Shown here: in pieces, positions 11,878-22,411 of the stretch
How the letters are laid out: the number at the start of each line of letters is the position of its first letter
Numbering within the stretch: position 1 is the stretch's first letter
Origin: Carallia brachiata
Lineage: Eukaryota; Streptophyta; Magnoliopsida; Malpighiales; Rhizophoraceae
Assembly: GCA_021464245.1 (NCBI GenBank)
Contig: JADCRB010000013.1
Location: 441,424-505,423 of the forward strand
DNA length: 64,000 nucleotides
Reading direction: 5' to 3'
Position numbers and translations under genes: made by a program
Notes under the pieces: generated by a model
What the model was told of the DNA's origin: nothing
What the model saw: the letters and a program-made list of their open reading frames with translations, nothing else
Databases searched by the model: none

Positions 11878-13871
11878 CTAAAAGTCAAAGCTTGACAGTT
11901 CAATAACTAGTTGCACGTGGATCGCATGGAATATGATTAATGAATGGTCAGTTTCTTTTCCGTGGAATAAGGTTAATGTACTTGGTTTGCGTCTTGGCAA
12001 TTAAGTAAAATCAATCATAACTAGTTATTAAAAAATTAGTTGCATCATTGAAATTTCATTAGCAGGAACATCGCATCACATGCATGCGAGGCTCGGAACG
12101 ATTAACAACAGGGTACACAATCCACAGCGCAGAACATGACCACTATATGCATCACTTTGACATAATTATTTTTTTTATTTTTTTTTTTTTTGTTGTTTAA
12201 GGTTTTCTTATGGGGCGAAAGAGTTGAACGCTTAATAGCTAAAAACTCAAAATATTAGCACTAATGAACCAATTTTTAAAATTTTCTTTAACAAATTTTT
12301 TAGTGAACTGAAATTACATATAGTTATATATTCCACATTCCCATCTTAAAAAGGAAAAAAAAAAAAAAAAGAAAGGAAAGAAAGGAACTAAACTTGATTT
12401 GTACTTGTTTGTATCATTGAAATCGATAAAAAAAAAAAAAAAAAAAAAGAGGGATATCTAAAATGCAAGATGCTTCCGCAAAACAGTGATAGTGATAGGA
12501 ATTAGTTATTAATTTACGACCTGAGGCAAAATTTCTGGATACGCAAAGACTGCTTTGGCTTATAATTTGAATATATTTAAGGGAATTAATAATATATATT
12601 GGATATTATACTAGAATTTTTTTTTAATTCACCGAAAAGTAATATACTAGAAATATTTAAAAACATAGAAACTTGTATTCATGTAGTATAACACTGAAGG
12701 ACCTTGGGGCTTTGGGGGAGGGAAAATGGCCCCCTCTGGTCCCTTCAAGGGTCCGCCACTATTTGCTTTATGAGTCAACTGAGCACGTTGGTCCTAGTTC
12801 ATTTCGTTACTATATACATCTAGATTCTAGGCCAAAAATTATGGTTGATTTAATTATTTTTCAACCATCCCATGACCGTCTTTATTTGACATAGAGACGT
12901 CACGCTGCAAAGGGAGTTACACACTGTAAAATTTAAGAGTATTGTTTAGTGGATGGTGAAAATTTGACGAAGCAATTTTTAAATTGCAGCTCACTAGATT
13001 TGTTATAAAATTACATGAATTATGAGAATAACAAAAATAAAGAAAAAATTACTATTTTTTTTGTTATATTTGAAGTTCACATCATTGTATAATAAATTTA
13101 CGCAGTTGTAATTTATAAATTCTTTCGGACATCAATCCTCTAGTGACCAATCTTTTTCCAAAATTTAAATGGAAGCATATGGAGAAATCGATAATCGGCC
13201 TTGAATTGCAATATTTTGGAACAATCAAACAAATAAACCTGCTTCATTGTCAATTTCTTTGGTGGTGCAAGATCCGAAGAGGGTGCGAAGTTGACGCCAC
13301 ACAATCACCTGCCTTTGACAAGATTCGCCCAAACCGGCGAATCACAGTGACCAAAGCCCTTAACTTAGTACATGCGAGTTGCGACCCCCGCCTCGTTTCG
13401 CGATTTGCATTTGACTTTCCGGCGGGCAAAATGAGAAAGGGGAACGTTTGGGGCGAGTAATATTTTTGTTCGATAAAATGTTTAGAAAATAATTAATGTC
13501 GAATTTTAAATAATAATATTTATTTTTTTAATAATAAAATTTTATTGTTAAATTTTTTATTATTGAAAATATGTTTGTTATTACTAAAACTTACTGAATT
13601 ATTACTTCCGAGACAATTTCTCAATTTAAATTTTCTCGGACATTGAAATAACGTTTAATGAGAAAATAAGGTTAATACTTTATAATTCACATTATGTGCC
13701 ACTAAAGAAGTAAACTTTCAGAACGAATATTTAGTCATACTAAATTCTACGTGTAAATTAAATGTTAGATTGTCTTGTAGATCCCTCAGATAAACATTGA
13801 GCCAAGAAAGGAAGCAAGACAGAGCTAGCGAAAGGAGAAACAGTGGTGAGGGAAGAAAGTAACTAAGTAAG
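11878..13871. other. Intergenic upstream of the methyltransferase gene
   Basis: AT-rich with homopolymer runs near 12.17, 12.36 and 12.43 kb. An open stretch at 13143-13460 has no recognisable similarity. The 5' leader of the methyltransferase presumably lies in the purine-rich last 70 bases before 13872. Confidence 0.5.
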
Positions 13872-15263
13872 ATGGGTAGTGATTACCCAATTAGAAAGCA
13901 ACAGCATCATACCAAGTATAAGCTCAAGATGCTTGTGCTTGTAATTCTAACCAACCTTGTCACCATCTACATCTTTACCGGCCCTTCTAATTATTTCAAC
14001 TTGAAGGCTTCCCCTCCGTCGGACTACTCCACCAGTTGCGGTACTACTACTGCTGCCACTACCAATTTCCTGCATCTTCGTCAACAACAGTTCATCAACT
14101 CCACTAAGGAGCAACTTGCTGCCAGTCATTCTCTAATCTATGAATTGTACCAAAAGCTCGACTCCACCAACTTGCTTGTACAGTCCCTCCTTGAAGAAGT
14201 AATTCGTAGCCGGGATAAGAATGGTATTAGTTCCCTGGCTGCATTTTTGAAGTTGAATGTTGAAGGGTCATTGTTTGATACATCTGATGTTGCTGATCTT
14301 CATGAACTTGTGCTGGCGATGGGCCCCCACAAACTCCCACTGGGGCACTCGCCAAGGACAGGTTCGGATGAGGTCTATGCAGCGGTTGGCGCAGGATGCT
14401 TAAGGTATCAAGAGGAGTTGGCTCAATACATGAGTTATGAGATCGGCGGGGAATGCCCCGTTGATGATGTGTTTGCCCAGAGGTTGATGCTCAAGGGATG
14501 TGAACCCCTACCTCGCCGGAGATGCCACCCTAAGTCCCCTCTGAACTACGTCGAACCAACCCCATTTCCCCAGAGCCTTTGGGCAATTCCGGCGGACAGG
14601 AGCATTATATGGGATCCTTACACCTGCAAAAGCTACAAGTGTCTCGTTGACCGCAACAAAATGCCAGGGTACTATGACTGCAAAGATTGCTTCAACCTGC
14701 AGGGCAGGGAGAGGACGAGGTGGCTCTTTGACAATAGTAACAGCGGAGGGCTCGATTATAGCATCGACCAAGTCCTCAAAACAAAGCCTCCGGGCACTAT
14801 CCGCATAGGACTTGACATAGGAGGCGGGACTGGAACCTTTGCTGCTAGAATGAGGGAGAGAAATGTGACCATTGTCACAAGCTCCATGAACTTGGATGGT
14901 CCTTTCAATAGCTTTATTGCATCAAGGGGCTTGATTCCGATCCATGTTAGTGTTTCTCATCGGCTACCCTTTTTCGAGAACACGCTAGATATAGTTCATT
15001 CCATGCACGTCCTGAGCAACTGGATCCCAGATACAATGCTCGAATTCACACTTTACGACATATACAGGGTGTTGAGGCCTGGAGGACTTTTCTGGCTTGA
15101 TCATTTCTTCTGTCTGGGATCACAGCTGAATCAAACTTACATTCCAATGTTGGACCGTGTTGGTTTCAATAAGCTGAGGTGGAATGCTGGCATGAAGCTT
15201 GATAGAGGAGTCCGCATGAACGAGTGGTACTTCTCTGCCCTGTTGGAGAAACCAATGGCCTGA
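13872..15263 (+). CDS. Membrane-anchored SAM-dependent methyltransferase, At1g29790 type
   Basis: A single intronless frame of 463 residues. A short basic N-terminus leads into one hydrophobic segment at about residues 19-36 (MLVLVILTNLVTIYIF), which suggests a type II, probably Golgi or endomembrane, anchor. A Ser/Thr- and Gln-rich stem and a Cys-rich region (RRRCHPKSP, CKSYKCLVD, CKDCFNLQ) follow. The SAM-binding motif I is GLDIGGGTGTF at about residues 313-323, and RVLRPGGLFWLDHFF is the usual late strand motif. This layout matches the plant 'probable methyltransferase At1g29790' group. The acceptor substrate is unknown; a cell-wall polysaccharide is only an analogy with other Golgi methyltransferases. 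The start is the first in-frame ATG and lies directly before the anchor. No frame damage is visible. Confidence 0.9.
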   Translation: MGSDYPIRKQQHHTKYKLKMLVLVILTNLVTIYIFTGPSNYFNLKASPPSDYSTSCGTTTAATTNFLHLRQQQFINSTKEQLAASHSLIYELYQKLDSTNLLVQSLLEEVIRSRDKNGISSLAAFLKLNVEGSLFDTSDVADLHELVLAMGPHKLPLGHSPRTGSDEVYAAVGAGCLRYQEELAQYMSYEIGGECPVDDVFAQRLMLKGCEPLPRRRCHPKSPLNYVEPTPFPQSLWAIPADRSIIWDPYTCKSYKCLVDRNKMPGYYDCKDCFNLQGRERTRWLFDNSNSGGLDYSIDQVLKTKPPGTIRIGLDIGGGTGTFAARMRERNVTIVTSSMNLDGPFNSFIASRGLIPIHVSVSHRLPFFENTLDIVHSMHVLSNWIPDTMLEFTLYDIYRVLRPGGLFWLDHFFCLGSQLNQTYIPMLDRVGFNKLRWNAGMKLDRGVRMNEWYFSALLEKPMA

Positions 15264-15780
15264 GGTATTATTATACGCTTTTCACATTTTCAGAGGAATC
15301 TGCCATTGATTTGATGCTTGTGTAACTCTAAAGAATTTAGGACATCCAGATGCTGGGATTTACTGTACTTCTTGTTAAATTAGATGACATGTTTAAGTTT
15401 GAGTCAATTCTGATGATTTCCTCTGTGGTTGGATGAACATAGAAAGACAACATATTCAGCGGACAAGTAATTTTGAGCAATCAAACAAATATTGTGGCTA
15501 AATCACAATACTAAATTTTATATTGTCTCATTCAGAAAGGAATCACAGGCCACATATTTGGTTTTTTTTTTTTTTTTTTTTAAAGTAAACACCTCATTGT
15601 AGAAATCTTCGATAATTAATCTACACGACATTTGTTGTCCACCAATCATAACACCTGTATCCTTTACGAGAGCCAATGGATAGGGGAATTGTGGAGTCCA
15701 CTAAGGTGTAATGGAGAGAGTCCGTCCTGGGCCGTTATTCGGAATTGAACCTGCGTGTTTTTCGTAGCAAAATTTAGAAC
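15264..15780. other. 3' flank of the methyltransferase gene
   Basis: Contains the likely 3' UTR, then a T-run near 15560-15582. A stretch around 15620-15770 contains ggaattgaacctgcg, which resembles a tRNA-type B box and may be a decayed SINE. No gene was recognised. Confidence 0.4.
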
Positions 15781-16612
15781 TGTTGGAAATGAAAAAGTCC
15801 AACACGGGGTGGGAAGAAAAAGAATTAATGGTTTATAAAGTTGTAGATTATTAGTTAAGGTGATTTAAATTTTTTTAATAATGGGTTTTAGTAAAAAAAA
15901 TTTAGATATCAAATGTTATGGTAATATTAAGTATGTTTATGATATCACTAAATATGTTTAGATTTTAGAATTTAATAAAAAATAAAAAAGAAGTTTGGAA
16001 GGAGTATGATCATAAAGTATATACTTAATATTATCCTAAATATACTGAATATTATCTTAACTTTTGATTTCTAAAAACAAAATTTTCTTTTTTTTCTTTT
16101 GTAAACTTATTTAACTAAAATTGAAATTAAGAATGTATTTAACTCAATACTCTCCTACTTGTAATAAGCCCCCCACCACAAAATTTACAACATAGTATTA
16201 GAACCTGAGTCCAATTAAACAAGTTTAACGACCTTTGAAAAAATCTTGGGTAAGTATTTAAAACAGTGACTTTTTATTAAAGCTCATAAATTGAGACGTA
16301 ACTTTTAGTTAAGGTTCATATTAAGATGATGACCTTAATTAAGACCTTAATTAAGACCTGTATGATGGGCAAGTGACAACAAAAAAAAAAAAGAAAATCA
16401 TAGTAGCACTTGAAGAGGAGTGATGGAAATGAAAAAGTCTCATATTAGGTGGAAGAAACAGAAGTAATGGTTTATAAAATTGTAGGTTGTTAGCTAAAAT
16501 AAGTTAAATTATTTAATAAGATTTACGAACTCATTTAATTAAAAATAAATTTAATTAACTCAACACTCTCCTAGCTATAATAGGATCACTCCACAAAATT
16601 TACAACAAGAAC
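15781..16612 (+). repeat. Two diverged copies of a dispersed repeat
   Basis: Copy A (15781 to about 16213) and copy B (16425-16612) share ggaaatgaaaaagtc, then gaagaaa, then taatggtttataaa, and end in ctctccta followed by caaaatttacaac. Copy A begins ctgttggaaatgaaaaagtc, a style common in plant LTR ends. Copy A carries an AT-rich insertion in its middle. No protein-coding part accompanies them, so they look like remnants of one non-coding TE family. Confidence 0.55.
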
Positions 16613-17101
16613 AACCACAACCGTGAGACCAAATAGTTGCACTCGTTTGTTCCTTGTACCATACACTCTGAATTAATGCAAATGCCTTTCGGTGGTTTGA
16701 AACTCTTAAAATGGTGGCTTTTGAAAGGGAGAAGGAAGAAGATGCTTACCATTTGCTTCTTTCACCTCAAACTTGGTTCCTCTTATTCTTTTTGAAAAAT
16801 GGACTGGTAATTTGTGTAGGTGGCTTGCCATGTATCACGGGATATGGTGTCCTAGAGAAAAAGGATAATGTCTTTTCTAAGTCATATTTGGTTTTGCTGT
16901 GATGATTGACAAACGAACGGTGCAAAACCCTGCAATCAATAGACGTAATTTTTTTTTTAATAATTCAGTAAGAAACTCATTAGATCAATAAACAGGCATA
17001 ATTAATTGTATGATATATAATAGTTGAAAAAATCTGCGGTTGTGACACATTTTTAAACGACACCAAAATATTTCTATATCTAAACTTAATTTTGAGCTCT
17101 A

Positions 17102-17160
17102 CTGTGTTATGACAACTGCAAACTTGCTGTGTTATGACAACTGCTGAACTGCTGTGTTAT
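17102..17160. repeat. 25-bp tandem repeat, about 2.4 copies
   Basis: Units start at 17102, 17127 and 17152, each beginning ctgtgttat. The first two share ctgtgttatgacaactgc. The third is cut after nine bases. Confidence 0.9.
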
Positions 17161-18260
17161 CAAACACCAACATCTTTGTGTTTTAAATACTTGCTAAATT
17201 TACTTCTTTTTTTGGTGAATAAAACTAACTTATAATATAATATCATTCAAATATTATTTTTAATTTTTTTTTATTTAAGTAGATCCTACTTATTATATGA
17301 TATAAGGTCACGAGTAAGTTATACTTAATTAAAAAATAGAGTCAAAATAAAAATCATTTGTGTTTTCATTAAAAATACAAGTTTGCAAATCATAACAGCA
17401 ATATCAAACGTACCCTTTAGTAACTAATCATTTTATCATAAATTAAAACTTAACATACCAAAAAATTTTTAGAATCTATAAGTACTAAACTTAACCATTA
17501 GAGAGACGGGATAATTAACTATCCAATCACTAACGTAAGTCTATTTCATATGTTAAAATTTGTTTCAAGAAACAGGATAAGAGATACAGGAATTGAACAC
17601 ATTAAACGACAATAAAATTAAACATGATAAAATTAATAATTTTTTTTATACTTTCATAGTTGATTGTATGTATAATCTACACCGTCCGTTTGGCATCAAT
17701 ATGATTTCCTTGTGTGGCTCCAAAACTTGCACTGCAATCATTCAATAAGAAAAATCTTTCATAGACAATAACGACCAATTTGAAGATATGAAAGGCATAA
17801 AAATAAATCAAGATACAAGCTTAATGGCTAAATCTCCTTACGATATGAAAGAACAATTCAAATGCTCTAGCCTATATTATATACATATCATAGGCAAAAT
17901 AAAGGTCCAATAATCAATCAATTTTGGATGAAGCATATTCCAACAAATAAGAATAAGTCTGATCAAATTATTGGCACATGAAAACTATGAAAGGGAGCAT
18001 ATGGTATATATGTATATATATATATATATGAGACAGGGTTAATGAATTAAGGAGAATGGACTGAGTGTAGATCGAGTTAGTGTTGTATATATCGTTCGTA
18101 TATTTTTTACACATCAACATTATCTGTAAGTTCTATAAGTTTTTATACGTTTTTTTTTTCAAAAACTTATGATGAGTAAAATTGTTAAAGTTGATCTGCA
18201 ATAGAATTATAAAGAATGTGTATAAGAGATAACTCAATCTCTCTCTCAATGCATGTACTT

Positions 18261-18265
<5 letters not shown>

Positions 18266-18292
<27 letters not shown>
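18266..18292. repeat. (TA)n microsatellite
   Basis: Uninterrupted AT dinucleotides. A shorter interrupted tract lies at about 18008-18030. Confidence 0.95.
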
Positions 18293-18296
<4 letters not shown>

Positions 18297-19960
18297 AGAA
18301 AGTACCTTTAAGAAGAGGGCTTTTTTTTAAAAAAAAAAAGATACAAATTCCATTTTTATTGTGCCTGAATAAAATGAGAGAATAATTTTTTAAATGACTG
18401 TAAAATTTTTTACAACAAAAAAATTTAAGTGCATTTCATTATTTTATTTTTATTGTAAAAAGTACAAGCGTGATTTAAAAAAAATTTATCTCATTTCAAT
18501 CAAACAAAAAATTTAGCCACTCAAATTTTAAGTTCCGTACTCGTGCTTTTTTTTTTTTTTTTTAAAGATTAAACCTTCAAGAAGAGGTTGACTCATTACC
18601 GCAGACTAGAGTACCTCGGAGAGTGACAAAGAAGCTTCGAACGGGTCAACTAGAAGAGAAAGAGGAGACCTCAGCTCAGGAGGTCAACAAGGCAAACAAA
18701 AACCAAATCGTAATTATGAAACTGCAACGTTAACCTACGATGTCGGAATAATGCAACCAACTTGTAGGTCTTAAAAGGTATCTAAAAGGGGATAAATTAA
18801 GTAATTTAATGACATGATATTAAAATTTGTAAACGCGAAAAATAAATATAATAATAATAAAATATGATATAATAAATAAGTAAATATTTAGATCGACAGA
18901 GTTTTAAATAACAAGCGAATTAGAATTTTAAATAAAATAATTATAGATAATAAATAAGATAGTAAAATGAAAAGTAAATTAAAATTTTATAATATGAAAT
19001 AAGAAAAAAAAATTGTGTAGTATGTGCGTAATAATAAAATAAAAGAGTACAAGAAAAGTAGTAAGATATAATAATTTATAGAGGTTCTAAACTTTTGTGA
19101 CGCCCTCTCCTTATGGCTTTTTGCCTTGACAATTTTTTAAATCTATTATTGAACTCCCCAACTAGGAGGAGAAGAATTACACCATAAAATTCACGACTTT
19201 TTTTACAATACACATGAACTCAAATTCTAAACTAGAATTCTCTTACTCTTATTTTTCTTTTTTCTTATAACTTCACACATTTACAACATAAACCACTCAC
19301 ATAAACACTTTTTTTCTTTCTCACTAAACAACCAATACAAATAATTTTTCTAAAAACACCACTAATTTCTCAATGAAGCTTCTCTCGGAATGAATTGCCT
19401 TGAGGAATTGTGCACCTATTTATATGCGTAAGGTGAGTGAGCCGTTGGACTTAACATTTATGGTGGAGATCGATTATTTGCTGGCAAGAATCAATTGGTA
19501 TCTTAGGCACACGGCCAGCATTCACCAACGATTTTGAATGTTTCAATCGGCTGTATAGAGATGGATCATTGGCTAACTGAGACGAATCAATTCCACGAGA
19601 AAATTTTTCATGGTTGGTACATGCACATAAGGGAAGTTCCCACATTAGTTCAAGCAAAAAGAAGGCTCTATTAGTCATTTCATGGTTGGCATGGATTAAC
19701 ACGTTCGAGTACGTGGCCAACACACTCCATAAATAGTTGGCATTCCATATTTGCATAGCCAACTCATATTCTCCATTGGTTGACACACGAATTTTCATGG
19801 TTTCCTCAAGGCACACCTTGATTTTGCATGGTTGGCATATCACCCGAAGAGTCCACCAACTTGACCAGTTTAATTTCTATAATGCAAAATATTCCTAACC
19901 GTACACATGGAAAGCTTTGAATTGTACAGTTCAATGGGATAATGGACATCATTAAATAAG

Positions 19961-20608
19961 GTTTTAAGAATCGAACAGAACCGGTCAGTGAACTGAAAAG
20001 ATTAGTGGTTCAAGATCCAATCGGTTCGACCGGTATAATCGTGGTTGAACCGGTAAAATCAGTATTTAATAATATATATATATAAATTAAATTTTTATAT
20101 AACTTATATAATTATATAAAATGTTATATTATATAAGAATGATAATAAATATTTAAAATAAAGAGTATTTTAAGAATTATATTAACATTTACATACATTA
20201 AGATATTACAATTAGTATATTTAACAAAATATAATTTATAAAAATTAATTGAAAAAATAATATTTACAAATAATAGTTAAATATTAATTTTTTTAATTTT
20301 AAAGATTAAATTGAAAATTTTAATCAATTGAGGACTAAATTGAAATTTTTAGTTACAATTAGAATTTTAATTATAATTTAGATAAAGTTTTGGGTCAAAT
20401 TATAATTTAAAATTTTTTGGTTTAAATTGAACCGGTTCAACCGATCCAATTTTTTTCCAGTTTTCTCGATTTTTGACCGGTTTTTTCAATTTTTGATCGA
20501 TTTTTTCCGGTCGAGTCCACATCCCATTTTTAGGACAAAATCGGATCGGACCTAAGACCGGTCACTGATTTAACCGGTTGAACCGGCCAGTCTAGTCCGG
20601 TTCTAACT
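19961..20608. mobile_element. Non-autonomous element with accggt-rich inverted ends (MITE-like)
   Basis: Both ends are packed with accggt/aaccggtt palindromes around an AT-rich centre. The left end reads gaacagaaccggtcagtgaa, and the complement of the right end reads gttagaaccggactagactg, then ccggttcaaccggtt and cagtgaccggtc. The ends are therefore imperfect inverted repeats. There is no coding capacity. Target-site duplication was not convincing. It lies about 1.8 kb upstream of FRO. Confidence 0.55.
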
Positions 20609-22245
20609 TTATTGTCATTACATAGGCAGACGATTTGAGCATATGTTCGTGAGCAGACGATAATTTATACAACCATAAACATATTTTGTATAATCGTAAT
20701 AAAAAATATAAAATAAAAAAATTAATATTTTTTTATATTATTTTTTATTGTTGCGGTTGCACAAAATTTACTCACAGTTGCACCAATCAACGTCTGCCCA
20801 CCAACGTATGGCTACAAACGTATGCCCACTGACTTTTTTCGTGGGATAATATAATTGGATTACCGAAGTAAGAAATTTTAGTGAATTAATCTTCAAGAAA
20901 TTATTACCATTCTTTTTAGACAATTAATCAAGGAGATCAATAATAATCATAGGAATAAATAAAATCAATTTTATTAGCTTCATCAAAACAGTAAATAAGA
21001 GTGCATGATCAACACAACTACGGGCAAGAAAGTTTTATAGTAGTTGAAGTGAAGGAAGGCAACGGAGGAAGAGATTGAATCTTTGAAGTAAAATGAGACA
21101 TTCAATTTGGTGCCAAGCCCTTAAACATAAGCCCAATACCTTGTTAGTTGGACTACAAATTAAAGGCTTGTTCGGATGAATCGATAAAAAGATGTAAGGC
21201 ACGTTATAAATTTAATTACAATAGTCCTTTTAGATCTTTGAATACTTGAATGCTTTGCTTTTTTGTCTGCTCTCTTACCTAGTCTTCCCCGTAGGTTACA
21301 TTATATATAGACTTAATTACAAGAGTTCTTTTGGATCTTTAAAGCCTTGATAATTATTCTTATCTTTAATATATTCTTCTTGTACGATGAAATCTTAAAA
21401 AAACTTCTTTTTTTTTACTCAAATTTTCATTATGACATATATTTTTTTTAAGTTTATCTATCCGGACTTCAAAATTCATGCATTCAAAACTTCACGGTTC
21501 AAAAATTTGTTTATTTCTTTATAAAAAAAAATTGTAATTGAAGAAAAAAAACAAAAAGCAGATGCTGGCATAACCTTCGAATCCCTGTTCGCCTCCACAG
21601 AACTCGGGGAGGCCATGTGGGTTCATGTAATTTTCGTCGGCTTGGCCAAAGATAAACAGGAAAGATAAAAGGGCCTCCACAAGACCAAGCACTGGCCAAC
21701 TTTCTATTTCCCATCAATTTGGCGTATCATCAAATTGTTGCTGATGATGACAGTGATATTTCATCTGACAAGAGTACGGCAACCCCTAATAATCACTCAC
21801 TCGCTCTTCTTCTTCGGTATATGTATTCGATAAGGCTTTGTTTTAAGGATGCAAATTTGTGCGTCTAATGATCCATCCATCTGGCCAGCCAGCCAGCCAC
21901 CCATTTTCTTTCCCCATCACTTCACTCATCCGTTCGTAATAACTGTGGCGTCCAATAAATCAAGATTGCTGGCATTTTAAGTGACTTGTATTTTTTTTTT
22001 TCCGCCCGTGAACCGTTAATGACAAAAAAAAAATATTTGTGTGATGAAAAAATTATTTTATTATAATTTAGTAATGAGGAAGTTTATCTTCAATTAATCC
22101 AAGAAAGGAATCGTCATCGATCGTCATGATACGTGCGTCCATCCAGTCTTCTGCCGCTAATCCTTAGTGAATAGTGAATGCTCTTACCTTGTTAACGGCA
22201 ATTCCTGAGGCCACGATTTTGGCTTTAGCATCACAGAGTTCTCCC
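20609..22245. other. Intergenic upstream of FRO
   Basis: AT-rich to about 21.5 kb, then more mixed sequence up to the FRO promoter. A ccagccagccagccaccc run lies near 21.89 kb. No gene was recognised. Confidence 0.5.
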
Positions 22246-22253
22246 TATAAATA
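22246..22253 (+). promoter_or_regulatory. Candidate TATA box of the FRO gene
   Basis: tataaata lies in a comparatively GC-balanced context (ctccctataaatatgtag), about 160 bp before the FRO start codon. That is a reasonable distance for a short leader. No iron-deficiency element was identified with confidence. Confidence 0.45.
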
Positions 22254-22411
22254 TGTAGCGCTTTGTTTGTGCCCTGCCCCCAGGACCCAGGTATTTGGAA
22301 TAAACAATATGCTAATACTAAATTGAAGATTGAAGAAAACCGTTGGTGTTTGGTTAACCATAAAGTATTTATATTAGTCGACAACCTTTGGCCAATTGGG
22401 TACTTTCCGCC

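Larger units (their letters stand above)
16613..19960. other. Intergenic, repeat-rich, no supported gene
   Basis: Includes homopolymers at about 18.55 kb and a less AT-rich block at 19.08-19.86 kb. That block carries an antisense frame (19451-19843) without family similarity and three copies of a catggttgg-type motif, near 19.61, 19.68 and 19.83 kb. It may be a TE relic, but I cannot name it. Confidence 0.45.

Noticed and set aside
13143..13460. 105-codon frame as a gene
   Set aside because: No recognisable domain, no splice partners and no conserved motif; probably chance.
17102..17160. CRISPR-like array
   Set aside because: Only 2.4 direct copies with no spacers, in a plant nuclear genome.
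19451..19843. 130-codon minus-strand frame as a gene
   Set aside because: Made partly of a repeated catggttgg-type motif and without family similarity; more likely repeat relic.
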